From positions 1 through 64,000 of the forward strand of contig NZ_LKEU01000033.1 of NCBI RefSeq assembly GCF_001766835.1: 64,000 bases of DNA, in the 5' to 3' direction. The notes under the pieces were generated by a model, which ran no database searches, was not told where the DNA came from, and saw nothing but the letters and a program-made list of their open reading frames with translations. This DNA comes from Acetobacterium wieringae (GTDB lineage: Bacteria; Bacillota; Clostridia; Eubacteriales; Eubacteriaceae). A program made the translations under genes and the position numbers. Positions 43,594 through 53,531 of this stretch are shown here, in pieces (positions within the stretch are counted from its first letter, which is position 1; each line of letters opens with the position of its first letter).

Positions 43594-45654
43594 TTATAGA
43601 TTGCTCTCGTTCTTCTTCTCCGGGAACACCTCTTCTAACAGTTCGTCCATCGGCAAAATATCCCCAGCTAACTGGGGTTCTTCAATAACCCGGCGACATT
43701 CCAGGAAAATCCGTACGGCCCCCTCATAGTTCTCCAGAAAATTATCTGCTTGCAGGATCTCCCGATCCATCAGATGGTAGATAAACAATCCCATAAAATA
43801 AACCTTATCCGGCTCGATATTTTTAAGATTTACGTATTTAAAAAAGGCTGACAGGGCATTATCATCCTTATCCAGAATTTCTCCAGCGATTCGCACCCAC
43901 TCTTGAGACAATGTCTCGGTAACAGCCTCCTTGAAGGCCACCCAAAGGATTGCCCGGGCCACTGAATCTTCAACAATATTGAGTGAACTTTGAACAGCTT
44001 CCGCCCCCCGGTTAAAGGCTTCGATGATTTTGGGCGCGTAGGTAATCTGTCCCAGGGTGTAATTTTTTCTCAGACCGGCATCCGTATCAATAAGTTTATT
44101 GAGTAGAATATCATCCTTTTTCAGCTCGTTTTGAATGACATACCACTCATCATAGATGCAGTAGGGAAGAAATCCAAAATCATTGAAAATATGGTTGATA
44201 ATCCGCTGTACCTGCAGATACTTCTCCCGTTTGCGCTGTACTTCTTTCTGTTTTTTAAGAAAGGTCTCCATCTGATAATAGAGGTTATGGCGTTCAAAAA
44301 AACGTTCCATCTGGGTGATGGTTTCCGGTTCGTCGCTGTAAAAGATCAGTTCATCCAGTTCACGCTGTTCTTCCCCGAGACTGCGGCCATTATTCATAAT
44401 CAGTTGCAAATATTGCTTATTTTCATAAGTCACCCGGTTACAGGGATGATAGAGGGGATTGGGGAAGGTTTCCGTGTAAATGAAAAACACCTGCCGGCTA
44501 CGTCGGAAATAAATAATATAACCCTTGGTGGTGAAAAAACCCCAGCCTTTGTCACTTGGTTTATTGCCGTGTTTGATATTAAAGCCTTCGGCATACAGAC
44601 AGTTCTTCAACAGATAGGTGACAATCTTTTCGTTATTGTCGATCCCCATATTTCGCAGGTTCTGTCGATAGTAAGCCCATAGCAACTCAATGGCGGTACC
44701 TTTAGGATCAAACAGCGCTTCCATCGAGAACATTTTTTGACTTTTTAGATTTTTGACGATACACAAAAGCAAACAATCCAAATGGATTGCCTCAATGAAT
44801 TCGCCGGGTTTTATTTTTTCCAGATCCTCCACAACCCGGTCATTAAAATACTCCAGACTGTCTTTTTTCAGCTTATCCTGAAGCTTACTGGTCTTCTGGT
44901 TAAAACGATCAATGGCGTTAGCCACGGAAAACAATACACTTTCGGAAACAAGGGTCAAAACGACCTTTTTCTTCCGATCCCAGGGGTAGAAAACATTTTT
45001 GAGAATCACTTCATTGATAATTTCCGAAGATTGCACCTGATAATCCACCAATAAATCACTGGGGATCGAAATATAGATCAGCTTGGGGTTGTCAAGCGTA
45101 TCAATGATCAGACCCCGACGGCTTAAAAAGACGTTTGCCTTGATCAGTTCTTCCTCAACACCGCAATTGACTTCCACTTCTTCTAAAAATTGCTCGTTCT
45201 GAATCATGTAGGCAATAAAATTTCGGGTGGTGTCCAAACCCTGCTCTTTTAAATTGGCTTCAAAGCCATAAAGCAACAATATGTGGACGATCCGGACAAT
45301 GTCCCGTTGCCGATCAACGCCCCGGCTTTCTTTGGCTCGAATAAAAGTTTGATTGAGGGGCGAGTCTAATTGATAATAGTCTGGTGCCACCGAAAAGAGT
45401 GCTTCAACTGCCAGTAAGATCAGCAGATCTGCCTCGACCGAAACCAATCCATTTTTTTGAACATCCTTGTTTTTTTTAAGGTTGTTCATCATCCATTGAT
45501 ACATGTCATCCAGTTTTTCAATGCCCTTTTTCAAAACATTATTGCAATCGCTACAAAGGCCTTCATACTTTATGTTTAACTTTTCATTTTCTATCTTATA
45601 ACTTCTATCAAAAAAACCGATTGTTTTCCCACACTTATTACACGGCGTTTTCAT
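43594..45654 (-). CDS. Uncharacterised 686-residue protein with N-terminal zinc ribbon
   Basis: Not recognised. Cys5, Cys8, Cys34 and Cys37 (CNKCG and CSDC) form a likely zinc ribbon, typical of nucleic-acid- or protein-binding modules. The rest is charged and mostly helical, without signal peptide or membrane helix, so it is cytoplasmic. A coiled-coil-like Lys/Glu/Gln-rich stretch (about residues 455-490) and long aromatic, leucine-rich segments are visible. It is the first gene of an operon with a response regulator, a kinase and an iron alcohol dehydrogenase, with only 11 bp to the regulator. AAGGATTGTAGAAA precedes the ATG. Confidence 0.8.
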   Translation of the reverse strand: MKTPCNKCGKTIGFFDRSYKIENEKLNIKYEGLCSDCNNVLKKGIEKLDDMYQWMMNNLKKNKDVQKNGLVSVEADLLILLAVEALFSVAPDYYQLDSPLNQTFIRAKESRGVDRQRDIVRIVHILLLYGFEANLKEQGLDTTRNFIAYMIQNEQFLEEVEVNCGVEEELIKANVFLSRRGLIIDTLDNPKLIYISIPSDLLVDYQVQSSEIINEVILKNVFYPWDRKKKVVLTLVSESVLFSVANAIDRFNQKTSKLQDKLKKDSLEYFNDRVVEDLEKIKPGEFIEAIHLDCLLLCIVKNLKSQKMFSMEALFDPKGTAIELLWAYYRQNLRNMGIDNNEKIVTYLLKNCLYAEGFNIKHGNKPSDKGWGFFTTKGYIIYFRRSRQVFFIYTETFPNPLYHPCNRVTYENKQYLQLIMNNGRSLGEEQRELDELIFYSDEPETITQMERFFERHNLYYQMETFLKKQKEVQRKREKYLQVQRIINHIFNDFGFLPYCIYDEWYVIQNELKKDDILLNKLIDTDAGLRKNYTLGQITYAPKIIEAFNRGAEAVQSSLNIVEDSVARAILWVAFKEAVTETLSQEWVRIAGEILDKDDNALSAFFKYVNLKNIEPDKVYFMGLFIYHLMDREILQADNFLENYEGAVRIFLECRRVIEEPQLAGDILPMDELLEEVFPEKKNESNL

Positions 45655-45784
45655 TTTCTACAATCCTTCCCTGTCGTCCTGCTATCTTTTCTCTATATTC
45701 ACAAATTTCACTTGTTTTTTAACAAGCTTCACCCATTATACGAATATCACTGAATATAGTTTACCATAAAACCGTGGTTTTTAC

Positions 45785-45830
45785 TCAAAAAAAATAAAAG
45801 AGCAAGCTAATTTAAGATTGCTCTTTTATC
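45785..45830 (-). terminator. Terminator after mnmA
   Basis: Minus strand AAAAGAGCAATCTTAA, loop, GCTTGCTCTTTTATTTTTTTT; sits between the mnmA stop and the upstream region of the 686-residue gene. Confidence 0.88.
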
Positions 45831-45846
45831 GATTTAATTTGACTGT

Positions 45847-46923
<1,077 letters not shown>

Positions 46924-46968
46924 TTATGTTTTCCCCCTCCGTTTTTTCTACCGAATTCACGCTTTATT

Positions 46969-48159
46969 CTACTGGATTATTTCTTTTGCCATTTTTTTGG
47001 CTAATTCATTTAAATCTGCGACATCCTGTTCGTCTGGGGTGCCCTTAATCATCAAGATTTCATCAAGGGTATCCACCTTGGCATGCTCAATAAATTCATT
47101 AAAGCTTTTATCGGCACCACCGCTCCAGCTGTAATCGGCAAAAAAACCGACTTTGTGATTATCAACTCTAATTTCGCCCAATTTATAAAGCAGATTGGCC
47201 ATTTTGGGGAAAATCTGTCCGTAATAAGATGGGGCACCTAAAAACAGACCTTTATATTTCCAGATATCCGAAACGATAAAAGAAATATCGGTTTTAGCCA
47301 CATCATAGAGCTTCACCTCTTTGACCCCTTCATTCTTTAAGGCAATCGCTAAAGTCTCTGCCGCCTTCTGGGTACAGCCATACATCGAACCATAGGCGAT
47401 GACAACCCCAGGATCAGTTTCTTTGGCGCTCATTTTTATGTACATATCCAAAATATGTTTAGGATTATCCCGCCAGATCAATCCATGTGAAGGACAGATC
47501 GTGTTGATTTCAATGCCACCCAGCTTATTGAGTGCTTTTAAGGCCTGTCCAGCCACCTTGCCCACAATACAGGCATAGTAACGACGGGTTGGCTCTTCAA
47601 ACGCGTCCAGATCATTTTCTCCGTCAAAAATACTGCCGACTGGCGCCTTAAAGCTACCAAAGACATCCATGGAAAAGAGCACCTTATCCGTGACATCGTA
47701 AGTAACCATCGATTCCGGCCAATGAACCATCGGTGTCATGAAAAACTGAAGGGTGTGTTTTCCCAGACAAAGGGTATCACCTTCACCAACCTCGTGAAGG
47801 TTTTTCGTTATTTTATAAAAATTGTTCATAATCGGGAAGGTTTTTTTATTCCCAACGATGACCATCTCCGGATACTCAGCCAACAGATCAGTAATCCCAC
47901 TGGAATGATCCGGCTCCATATGATTAACAATCAGGTAATCTACCTTTTTATCGCCAATCAGGGATTTGATTTTTTTTATGTATTCATCAGCTTTGATGGT
48001 TTTTACCGTATCGATAATGGCGACTTTTTCATCGTTGATCACGAAAGCATTATAGGAAACCCCTTCCTGATCAATTGGCCAAAGCCCCTCGAAAAGTGTT
48101 GTTTGATAATCATTCACACCGACCCAAAAAATATCGTCTTTAATTTTTACTGCATTCAT
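46969..48159 (-). CDS. fprA: Flavodiiron protein (A-type flavoprotein)
   Basis: A 396-residue protein. The N-terminal metallo-beta-lactamase domain has the diiron ligands in NHMEPDHSSGI, and further His in PMVHWPESMVTYD and CPSHGLIWR. The C-terminal flavodoxin domain (about residue 250 onward) has the FMN site AYGSMYGCTQKAAE and GAPSYYG. It reduces O2 or NO to water or N2O, protecting an anaerobe. The ATG at 48159 is preferred over a GTG four codons upstream. TTGAAA-17-TATATT (48196-48224) provides a promoter. Confidence 0.94.
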   Translation of the reverse strand: MNAVKIKDDIFWVGVNDYQTTLFEGLWPIDQEGVSYNAFVINDEKVAIIDTVKTIKADEYIKKIKSLIGDKKVDYLIVNHMEPDHSSGITDLLAEYPEMVIVGNKKTFPIMNNFYKITKNLHEVGEGDTLCLGKHTLQFFMTPMVHWPESMVTYDVTDKVLFSMDVFGSFKAPVGSIFDGENDLDAFEEPTRRYYACIVGKVAGQALKALNKLGGIEINTICPSHGLIWRDNPKHILDMYIKMSAKETDPGVVIAYGSMYGCTQKAAETLAIALKNEGVKEVKLYDVAKTDISFIVSDIWKYKGLFLGAPSYYGQIFPKMANLLYKLGEIRVDNHKVGFFADYSWSGGADKSFNEFIEHAKVDTLDEILMIKGTPDEQDVADLNELAKKMAKEIIQ

Positions 48160-48195
48160 TTTATTCCCCACTTTCCTGATGTTCTCTCGAAATTA

Positions 48196-48224
48196 AATAT
48201 AACCTTAAATAGAAAATATTTCAA
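48196..48224 (-). promoter_or_regulatory. Promoter of the flavodiiron gene
   Basis: Minus strand TTGAAA (48219-48224), a 17-base spacer and TATATT (48196-48201). Confidence 0.65.
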
Positions 48225-48307
48225 GAGAAAAAAACAGATAATCCGGAATGGATCTAGAGAATAAGCCAAAATTAAGCTCGGCCGATATGAATGAACACGT
48301 GGCAAAA

Positions 48308-48342
48308 AATAAAAAAGAGATGTATGCACACCTCTTTTTCAA
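48308..48342 (-). terminator. Stand-alone terminator on the minus strand
   Basis: Minus strand AAAAAGAG, loop, CTCTTTTTTATTTTTTG. There is no minus-strand gene directly upstream, so it may end a short RNA that begins near 48380. Confidence 0.6.
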
Positions 48343-48515
48343 GAAAATTAAGAAAGGAAATTAAAACGTTTTCACACCATGGATCTATTATAACCGATTA
48401 CATTTTAAAAATCCAGTGCTTTTTTAATTTTTTTATGCATTATTTTAATTTTTTTTTCATTTACTGCCTTCGTTGCTTAACAAAAACTTAGAAAAATTTT
48501 TATCCTCCATTCTCA
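48343..48515. other. Gap with a possible small RNA (minus)
   Basis: AT-rich and without an ORF. A TATAAT on the minus strand (48387-48392) sits about 50 bp before the terminator at 48308-48342. The -35 (TGGATT) is poor, so the transcript is only a possibility. Confidence 0.35.
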
Positions 48516-48544
48516 TTACAGTTTTTTTGAAGCTGTGCTATAAT
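48516..48544 (+). promoter_or_regulatory. Promoter of the 94-residue protein gene
   Basis: TTACAG (48516-48521), a 17-base spacer and TATAAT (48539-48544). Confidence 0.6.
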
Positions 48545-48587
48545 GAATTCGATCAAGCATTTATCTGAAGTGAAAGGAGCTGGTTAA

Positions 48588-48872
48588 ATGACTGAAACAC
48601 GAGATTCCGTCTCTTCAACTGATTCACAATGGACCGAAAAAGAAATCAAAGAAGAGTTGCGTCGATTATTTCTGGGGGGAGATGACTGGAGTAAGGAAGC
48701 TTGCATGGGATACTTTTTAAAAACCTGCCAACGCACCAATCTGGACATCAAAACGACCCAAACCCTGGCGATCACCCTTTATCATCTGTTCGATGAATTG
48801 ACCGTCAGCGATGCAAAAAAATTCTATTACAACGAATGTCACGCCATTTTATCCGGGCGCAATCATATTTAA
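48588..48872 (+). CDS. Uncharacterised 94-residue acidic protein
   Basis: A small cytoplasmic protein with no signal peptide or membrane segment. It is helix-rich and acidic; two Cys (CMGYFLKTC) lie close together near the middle. It ends at 48872 before a strong terminator. GTGAAAGGAGCTGGTTAA precedes the ATG and a promoter lies upstream, so it is real, but I do not recognise its family or role. Confidence 0.78.
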   Translation: MTETRDSVSSTDSQWTEKEIKEELRRLFLGGDDWSKEACMGYFLKTCQRTNLDIKTTQTLAITLYHLFDELTVSDAKKFYYNECHAILSGRNHI

Positions 48873-48886
48873 TTAGTACATTGTTT

Positions 48887-48924
48887 AAAGGGCTTTCTCC
48901 TGCTTACAGAGAAAGCCCTTTTTT
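48887..48924 (+). terminator. Terminator after the 94-residue protein gene
   Basis: AAAGGGCTTTCTC, loop, GAGAAAGCCCTTTTTTG, immediately after the stop. Confidence 0.9.
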
Positions 48925-49021
48925 GATACTGTTAATAACAAGTCCAACATGAACCATATTCGAACAACTTTGAGGTTTTTCAAGCTTTTTTGCCATATTT
49001 AAATATTTTAACACGTTTTAC

Positions 49022-50248
49022 CTACATACTGGAATACGCCGAGTATATATCAAATACTGGCAACATAATGGCAGCCAGAATGAACAGCACCAATCCTCCG
49101 AACACCAGCAGAATAAGCGGCTCCAATGATGTATGAAGGAGCTGAATTCGTGATCGAACCTCATCCGCATAAATGCGGTTCAAGGTATCCAGCACTTCCG
49201 GCAAAGACCCTGATGCTTCCCCGGTGGCCACCAATTGACAAAAAAGTCTGGGGAAAACATCGCTTTCGGCCATTCCCTGGCTCAAACTTACGCCATTCGT
49301 TACCTTATTGCGCAGTTGACTCAGCTCTGTTTTAATGTATCGATTATCCGCTACACCTTCCAATCGCGATAATGCTACCAGCAAATCAATTCCACTTTCC
49401 AGAAACATACCCAGGATTGTCGCCATCCGGGCCAGACAGACTTTATGATTCAGGACTCCCACAAGCGGTATTCTTATCTTCAAACGATCCCTAAGCTTTG
49501 CCACCGTATCAATTTCGCAAAAGAACGCAAAACCGCCTGCCAGCCCCATCAGACTTAATAGAATGATTGGCCACCGGACACTTAAACTGTGACTCAGTCC
49601 CATCAGAAACCGGGTTGGACCTGGCAGTTCGGCATTCATTACTGTAAACATATCCGCAAAGGTTGGCAGTACCATGGTGATCAGAAAGATCAGCACCAAT
49701 ACAAATACCATACTCAGAACCATTGGATAGAAAAGCGTCTGTTGGAGCTGACGCCGATTTTTTTCTTCCGTGTCGTAATGCTCTGCCATTTTTAACAGGA
49801 TCTCATTAAGATGTCCACTCGTTTCTCCTGCTTCCACCATAAAAATAAATAACGACGGAAATGACTTGGGAAAGGCGACCATCGCCTGGGAGAGGTTTTC
49901 TCCTGATTGAATGCGTTGGCGGACTCCAAAAATGTCCCGAGAAAAGCCGGGATTTGGAGTCTCACCACCAATGAGTTCCAAACATGTCAAAATTGGAATT
50001 CCGGCATTTAACATGATATGAAACTGTCGGCAGAAACGGCTAAAGTCACTGCCGGTTACTGAGCGAACCCGAATATTGAATTCTTTATTAAATAATTCAT
50101 CCCATTTCTTTTTTTCTCTGATTTCCAGTACAATCAGATTTTGAGCCTGAAGAACCCGAGCCGCCTCCCGCCGGTTTGAACCGGTTACTGTTCCACTGAC
50201 GTCCGCACCCTGCCCATCTTTTGCTTTATAAAAATACCATTTTTCCAT
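49022..50248 (-). CDS. pilC: Type IV pilus/type II secretion inner-membrane platform protein
   Basis: A 408-residue GspF/PilC protein with two similar cytoplasmic domains (about residues 70-190 and 270-390), each with membrane segments. Motifs include FCRQFHIMLNAGIPI, FIFMVEAGETSG and the C-terminal QLVATGEASGSLPE. It anchors the assembly ATPase. It lies 9 bp after pilB. No pilin, prepilin peptidase or secretin gene is in the window. Confidence 0.93.
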   Translation of the reverse strand: MEKWYFYKAKDGQGADVSGTVTGSNRREAARVLQAQNLIVLEIREKKKWDELFNKEFNIRVRSVTGSDFSRFCRQFHIMLNAGIPILTCLELIGGETPNPGFSRDIFGVRQRIQSGENLSQAMVAFPKSFPSLFIFMVEAGETSGHLNEILLKMAEHYDTEEKNRRQLQQTLFYPMVLSMVFVLVLIFLITMVLPTFADMFTVMNAELPGPTRFLMGLSHSLSVRWPIILLSLMGLAGGFAFFCEIDTVAKLRDRLKIRIPLVGVLNHKVCLARMATILGMFLESGIDLLVALSRLEGVADNRYIKTELSQLRNKVTNGVSLSQGMAESDVFPRLFCQLVATGEASGSLPEVLDTLNRIYADEVRSRIQLLHTSLEPLILLVFGGLVLFILAAIMLPVFDIYSAYSSM

Positions 50249-50257
50249 CGCTCCACC

Positions 50258-51922
50258 CTAACGATGCCACGCATTTTCGAATGATAAAATCTCCAACCCC
50301 TGGTTGATGGATGTATTTCCCAACAGGAGATGGCGCTTTAAGGATTCTTCAATGGGCTGAAGCCCTTCTTCAATGGCTACTTTACGAATTGTATCATAGT
50401 CCGCCCCTTGACCAATTACTTCCCGGATTCTTCTGGTGATTTTCAACACTTCCTGTACCGCGATGCGCCCCTGATACCCAGACCCATGACAAAGTGAACA
50501 GCCCACTGGATAGAAAAGCGCAACATCCTGATTCCCAATGCCCAACAGCTTTTTTTCTGCTTCACCTGCCAGCGCTTTTTTCCGGCAGTTTGGACATAGG
50601 CGCTTGATCAATTTTTGGGAAATTACCCCTCGGAGCGCTGCCGACAACAGGTAAAGGGGGATCTTCATATCCATCAACCGATTGATGGACGCAATGGCGT
50701 TGTTGGTATGAATGGTGGATAATACCAAATGCCCGGTAATCGCCGCCCGGATAGCCGTTTCTGCGGTGTCTTCATCACGAATTTCGCCGACCATAATCAC
50801 ATTGGGATCCTGTCTCAAAATCGCCCGAAGGCCATTGGCAAAGTTCAGGCCGATTTTTTCGTTCACCTGAATCTGGTTGATATCGTCCATCTGGAACTCC
50901 ACCGGGTCTTCGATGGTAATAATATTCTGTGTTCGGGGATCCATCCCATTTAGCAGACTGTACAGTGTGGTTGACTTTCCGCTTCCGGTGGGTCCACAAA
51001 CCAGAATCATGCCATGGGGGGCTTCCAATAGTTCCTTTAATAAACGTTTTTGTTCACTGGAAAAACCCAGATCATCAACATCAACAAGAAAATTCTTTTG
51101 ATCCAGCAGCCGCAGAACAATTTTCTCCCCGTGAATGGTCGGAATAATCGATAGCCGCACATCGATTTGCCGATGTTCATATGTGGTAGTGAAAGCACCA
51201 TCCTGAGGCTGACGTTGCTCGGCAATATCGCAACCAGCCATTATTTTCAGCCGGGTAATTACACCCTTCCAGGTTTCTTTGCTAAGTAGCCCAACCGGTA
51301 TTAAGACGCCGTCAATTCGAAAACGCACCTGAATTTTCTGAGGAAAGACTTCCATATGAATATCACTGGCACCTCGGGAAACACCTTCATCGATCAGATC
51401 ATTAACTAAGGTGACGACAGTCGGGTTCGGGGCCGTTTCTTTATTTTCCCCCGCGTTCATAAAATCCATGTTATCCCGATAAACATGCGTTTGATGATAG
51501 TATTTGCCAATCAAACCCAGGATGCAGTCCCGGGTGGCGACTAATAGTTTGAGCCGTTTATCAGCGATTCGTTTCACCTGGCGCAGGATTTCCTCATCGG
51601 TAGGATCGGCCATCAGCACCGTCAACTGATCTTCATCCTCCTGATTCAGAGGAAAAACCAAATATTTTTTAGCCTGTTCTTTTGAAAAGAATTTTATTGC
51701 CCGAAGCTCCAACCGATCTTTTTGTGGATTATATAACTCAAATCCCCATTCATTGTGAAAAATAGTCACTAAACGCTCCTGGGCAACAATCCGATCCTTA
51801 ATCAATATATCTAAAACGGAATTCCCGGATCGCTCTGCTTCATCAATTCGTTCAGCTATGTTTTTTCGGGTAATTATCTGGTTTTTGAGAAGCATTTCCA
51901 AAACCAACTTATTTTCCTTCAT
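50258..51922 (-). CDS. pilB: Type IV pilus/type II secretion assembly ATPase
   Basis: A 554-residue GspE/PilB ATPase. N-terminal GSPII_E_N domain, then Walker A GPTGSGKSTTLYSLLNG, Asp box IEDPVEFQ, Walker B RQDPNVIMVGEIRDEDTAET and His box HLVLSTIHTN. The C-terminal zinc motif (CPNC and CSLCHG) is present. It powers pilin extension or secretion with PilC encoded directly downstream. The ATG follows GAGGAGGCGAG. Confidence 0.95.
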   Translation of the reverse strand: MKENKLVLEMLLKNQIITRKNIAERIDEAERSGNSVLDILIKDRIVAQERLVTIFHNEWGFELYNPQKDRLELRAIKFFSKEQAKKYLVFPLNQEDEDQLTVLMADPTDEEILRQVKRIADKRLKLLVATRDCILGLIGKYYHQTHVYRDNMDFMNAGENKETAPNPTVVTLVNDLIDEGVSRGASDIHMEVFPQKIQVRFRIDGVLIPVGLLSKETWKGVITRLKIMAGCDIAEQRQPQDGAFTTTYEHRQIDVRLSIIPTIHGEKIVLRLLDQKNFLVDVDDLGFSSEQKRLLKELLEAPHGMILVCGPTGSGKSTTLYSLLNGMDPRTQNIITIEDPVEFQMDDINQIQVNEKIGLNFANGLRAILRQDPNVIMVGEIRDEDTAETAIRAAITGHLVLSTIHTNNAIASINRLMDMKIPLYLLSAALRGVISQKLIKRLCPNCRKKALAGEAEKKLLGIGNQDVALFYPVGCSLCHGSGYQGRIAVQEVLKITRRIREVIGQGADYDTIRKVAIEEGLQPIEESLKRHLLLGNTSINQGLEILSFENAWHR

Positions 51923-52084
51923 CTCGCCTCCTCATGTCAGAGCTTATTCGTTCATCTCAATACTTGCAGTATAGCTGATTTGCCCATAAATATCCATACA
52001 AATCAACCATAGCCGGAATTTTTACCGTTGTTTCACTAAATTGATAGCACCTGCACCGCTTATTGTTCCTGATTTAACCTTATA

Positions 52085-52113
52085 TTGCAAATCACTGGCC
52101 GATTCTATATAAT
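52085..52113 (+). promoter_or_regulatory. Promoter of trkAH
   Basis: TTGCAA (52085-52090), a 17-base spacer and TATAAT (52108-52113). Confidence 0.75.
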
Positions 52114-52160
52114 GAGAGACAATGCATCGCTGCAAACATATTAATCTTAGGAGTCCCACT

Positions 52161-53531
52161 ATGAACATCGTAATCGCCGGAGCTGGCAAAGTTGGTGAAG
52201 TTCTGTGCCGTGATCTGGCCAGTGAAAACCATAATATTATGTTGATTGAGCCAAATGAATCCCGGCTGGATCAGTTTATTAATCTCTATGATATCAGCGG
52301 TATTCACGGTAATGGCGCCATGTTTGATATTCAAACCGAAGCCGGCGTTGATACCTGTGACGTTTTTATAGCGGTCACTCGTAACGATGAAACCAACCTC
52401 ATCGCTGCCATCACTGCCCGAAAGCTGGGGGCAAAATTTACCATTGCCCGGGTTCGCGATCCGGAGTATTCCAAACAAATGAGCTTTCTGCGAGAAAGTC
52501 TGGGGATCACCCTGATTATCAACCCCGAACTGGAAGCAGCCCAGGAAATTGCCCGAACCCTGATCTTTCCATCCGCCTTGCACGTCGAATCCTTTGAACA
52601 TGGCCGGGTCAACATGATTGAGGTCGTCTTGCAAAAAGACACTGCTCCTGTGGGCGTCAAACTTAAAGACCATCATGGCCGTTTTGGCGATGTGGTCATC
52701 TGCATCGTCATCCGGAATGATCGGGTGATGATTCCCGATGGTGAAACAATTCTGCGGGCCGGGGACCATGTGATGGTAACCGGCAGTCCCGGTGAAGTTC
52801 GCACTTTTAGCAAACTCTGCCAACCCAATCTGGTCAAGATCAACTCTGCAGTCATCATCGGTGGCGGTAAACTGACTGACTATCTCTTAGCCCGACTGGT
52901 AAAAATGCGATTGAAGCTAAAAGTTATCGAAATTGATACTGACAATGCTGATCGACTGGCCATCAAATATCCCCAAACTGAAATTATTTTTGGCGATGGC
53001 ACCAAACAGTCATTTTTAAATGAAGAACATTTTTCCGACTATGATGCCGTTATTCCATTGACCGGCGTCGATGAAGAAAATATCCTGATTGCCATTTATG
53101 CCTACCGCTCAGGGGTCAAGAAAACCATAACCAAGGTTAATCGCACCGACTTGCTAAAAGTTCTGGATAATGTCGGGCTGCAGTCCATCATTACCCCCCA
53201 GCGGCTGATTGCCAACCACATTATCCGCTTCATCCGTTCCATTGAGAACTCCCAGGGTTCCAATGTCAGCGCCTTCTATCGGCTGCTGGATGGCCGGGTG
53301 GAGGTATTACAGTTTAAGGTCAAAGGCACCTGCTGTGAGGTGGATATCCCCCTTGTCAACCTGAAAACAAAGCCGGGGCTGTTGATTGCATGTATTGTCC
53401 GTGATGGTAAAATCATCTATCCCAACGGTACCATCCGCATTTTACCCAATGATGACGTCATCGTTGTGACTACCAAGCATAAAAACTTTCAGGATATTGA
53501 TGATATCTTTGAAAAGAACCGAGGCCTGTAA
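52161..53531 (+). CDS. trkA: Trk potassium uptake system NAD-binding protein
   Basis: A 456-residue peripheral regulator with two tandem RCK units. The first Rossmann fold begins MNIVIAGAGKVGEVLCRDL; the second begins AVIIGGGKLTDYLLARL. Each is followed by a TrkA_C domain. It gates TrkH using NAD(H) or ATP. The ATG at 52161 has TTAGGAGTCCCACT upstream; an earlier start at 52122 has no ribosome binding site. Its stop overlaps the trkH start by one base (TAATG). Confidence 0.96.
   Translation: MNIVIAGAGKVGEVLCRDLASENHNIMLIEPNESRLDQFINLYDISGIHGNGAMFDIQTEAGVDTCDVFIAVTRNDETNLIAAITARKLGAKFTIARVRDPEYSKQMSFLRESLGITLIINPELEAAQEIARTLIFPSALHVESFEHGRVNMIEVVLQKDTAPVGVKLKDHHGRFGDVVICIVIRNDRVMIPDGETILRAGDHVMVTGSPGEVRTFSKLCQPNLVKINSAVIIGGGKLTDYLLARLVKMRLKLKVIEIDTDNADRLAIKYPQTEIIFGDGTKQSFLNEEHFSDYDAVIPLTGVDEENILIAIYAYRSGVKKTITKVNRTDLLKVLDNVGLQSIITPQRLIANHIIRFIRSIENSQGSNVSAFYRLLDGRVEVLQFKVKGTCCEVDIPLVNLKTKPGLLIACIVRDGKIIYPNGTIRILPNDDVIVVTTKHKNFQDIDDIFEKNRGL

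Noticed and set aside
52092..52823. Long minus-strand frame of 243 codons opposite trkA
   Set aside because: TrkA on the plus strand has clear RCK motifs and a promoter; the opposite frame lacks any domain or ribosome binding site.
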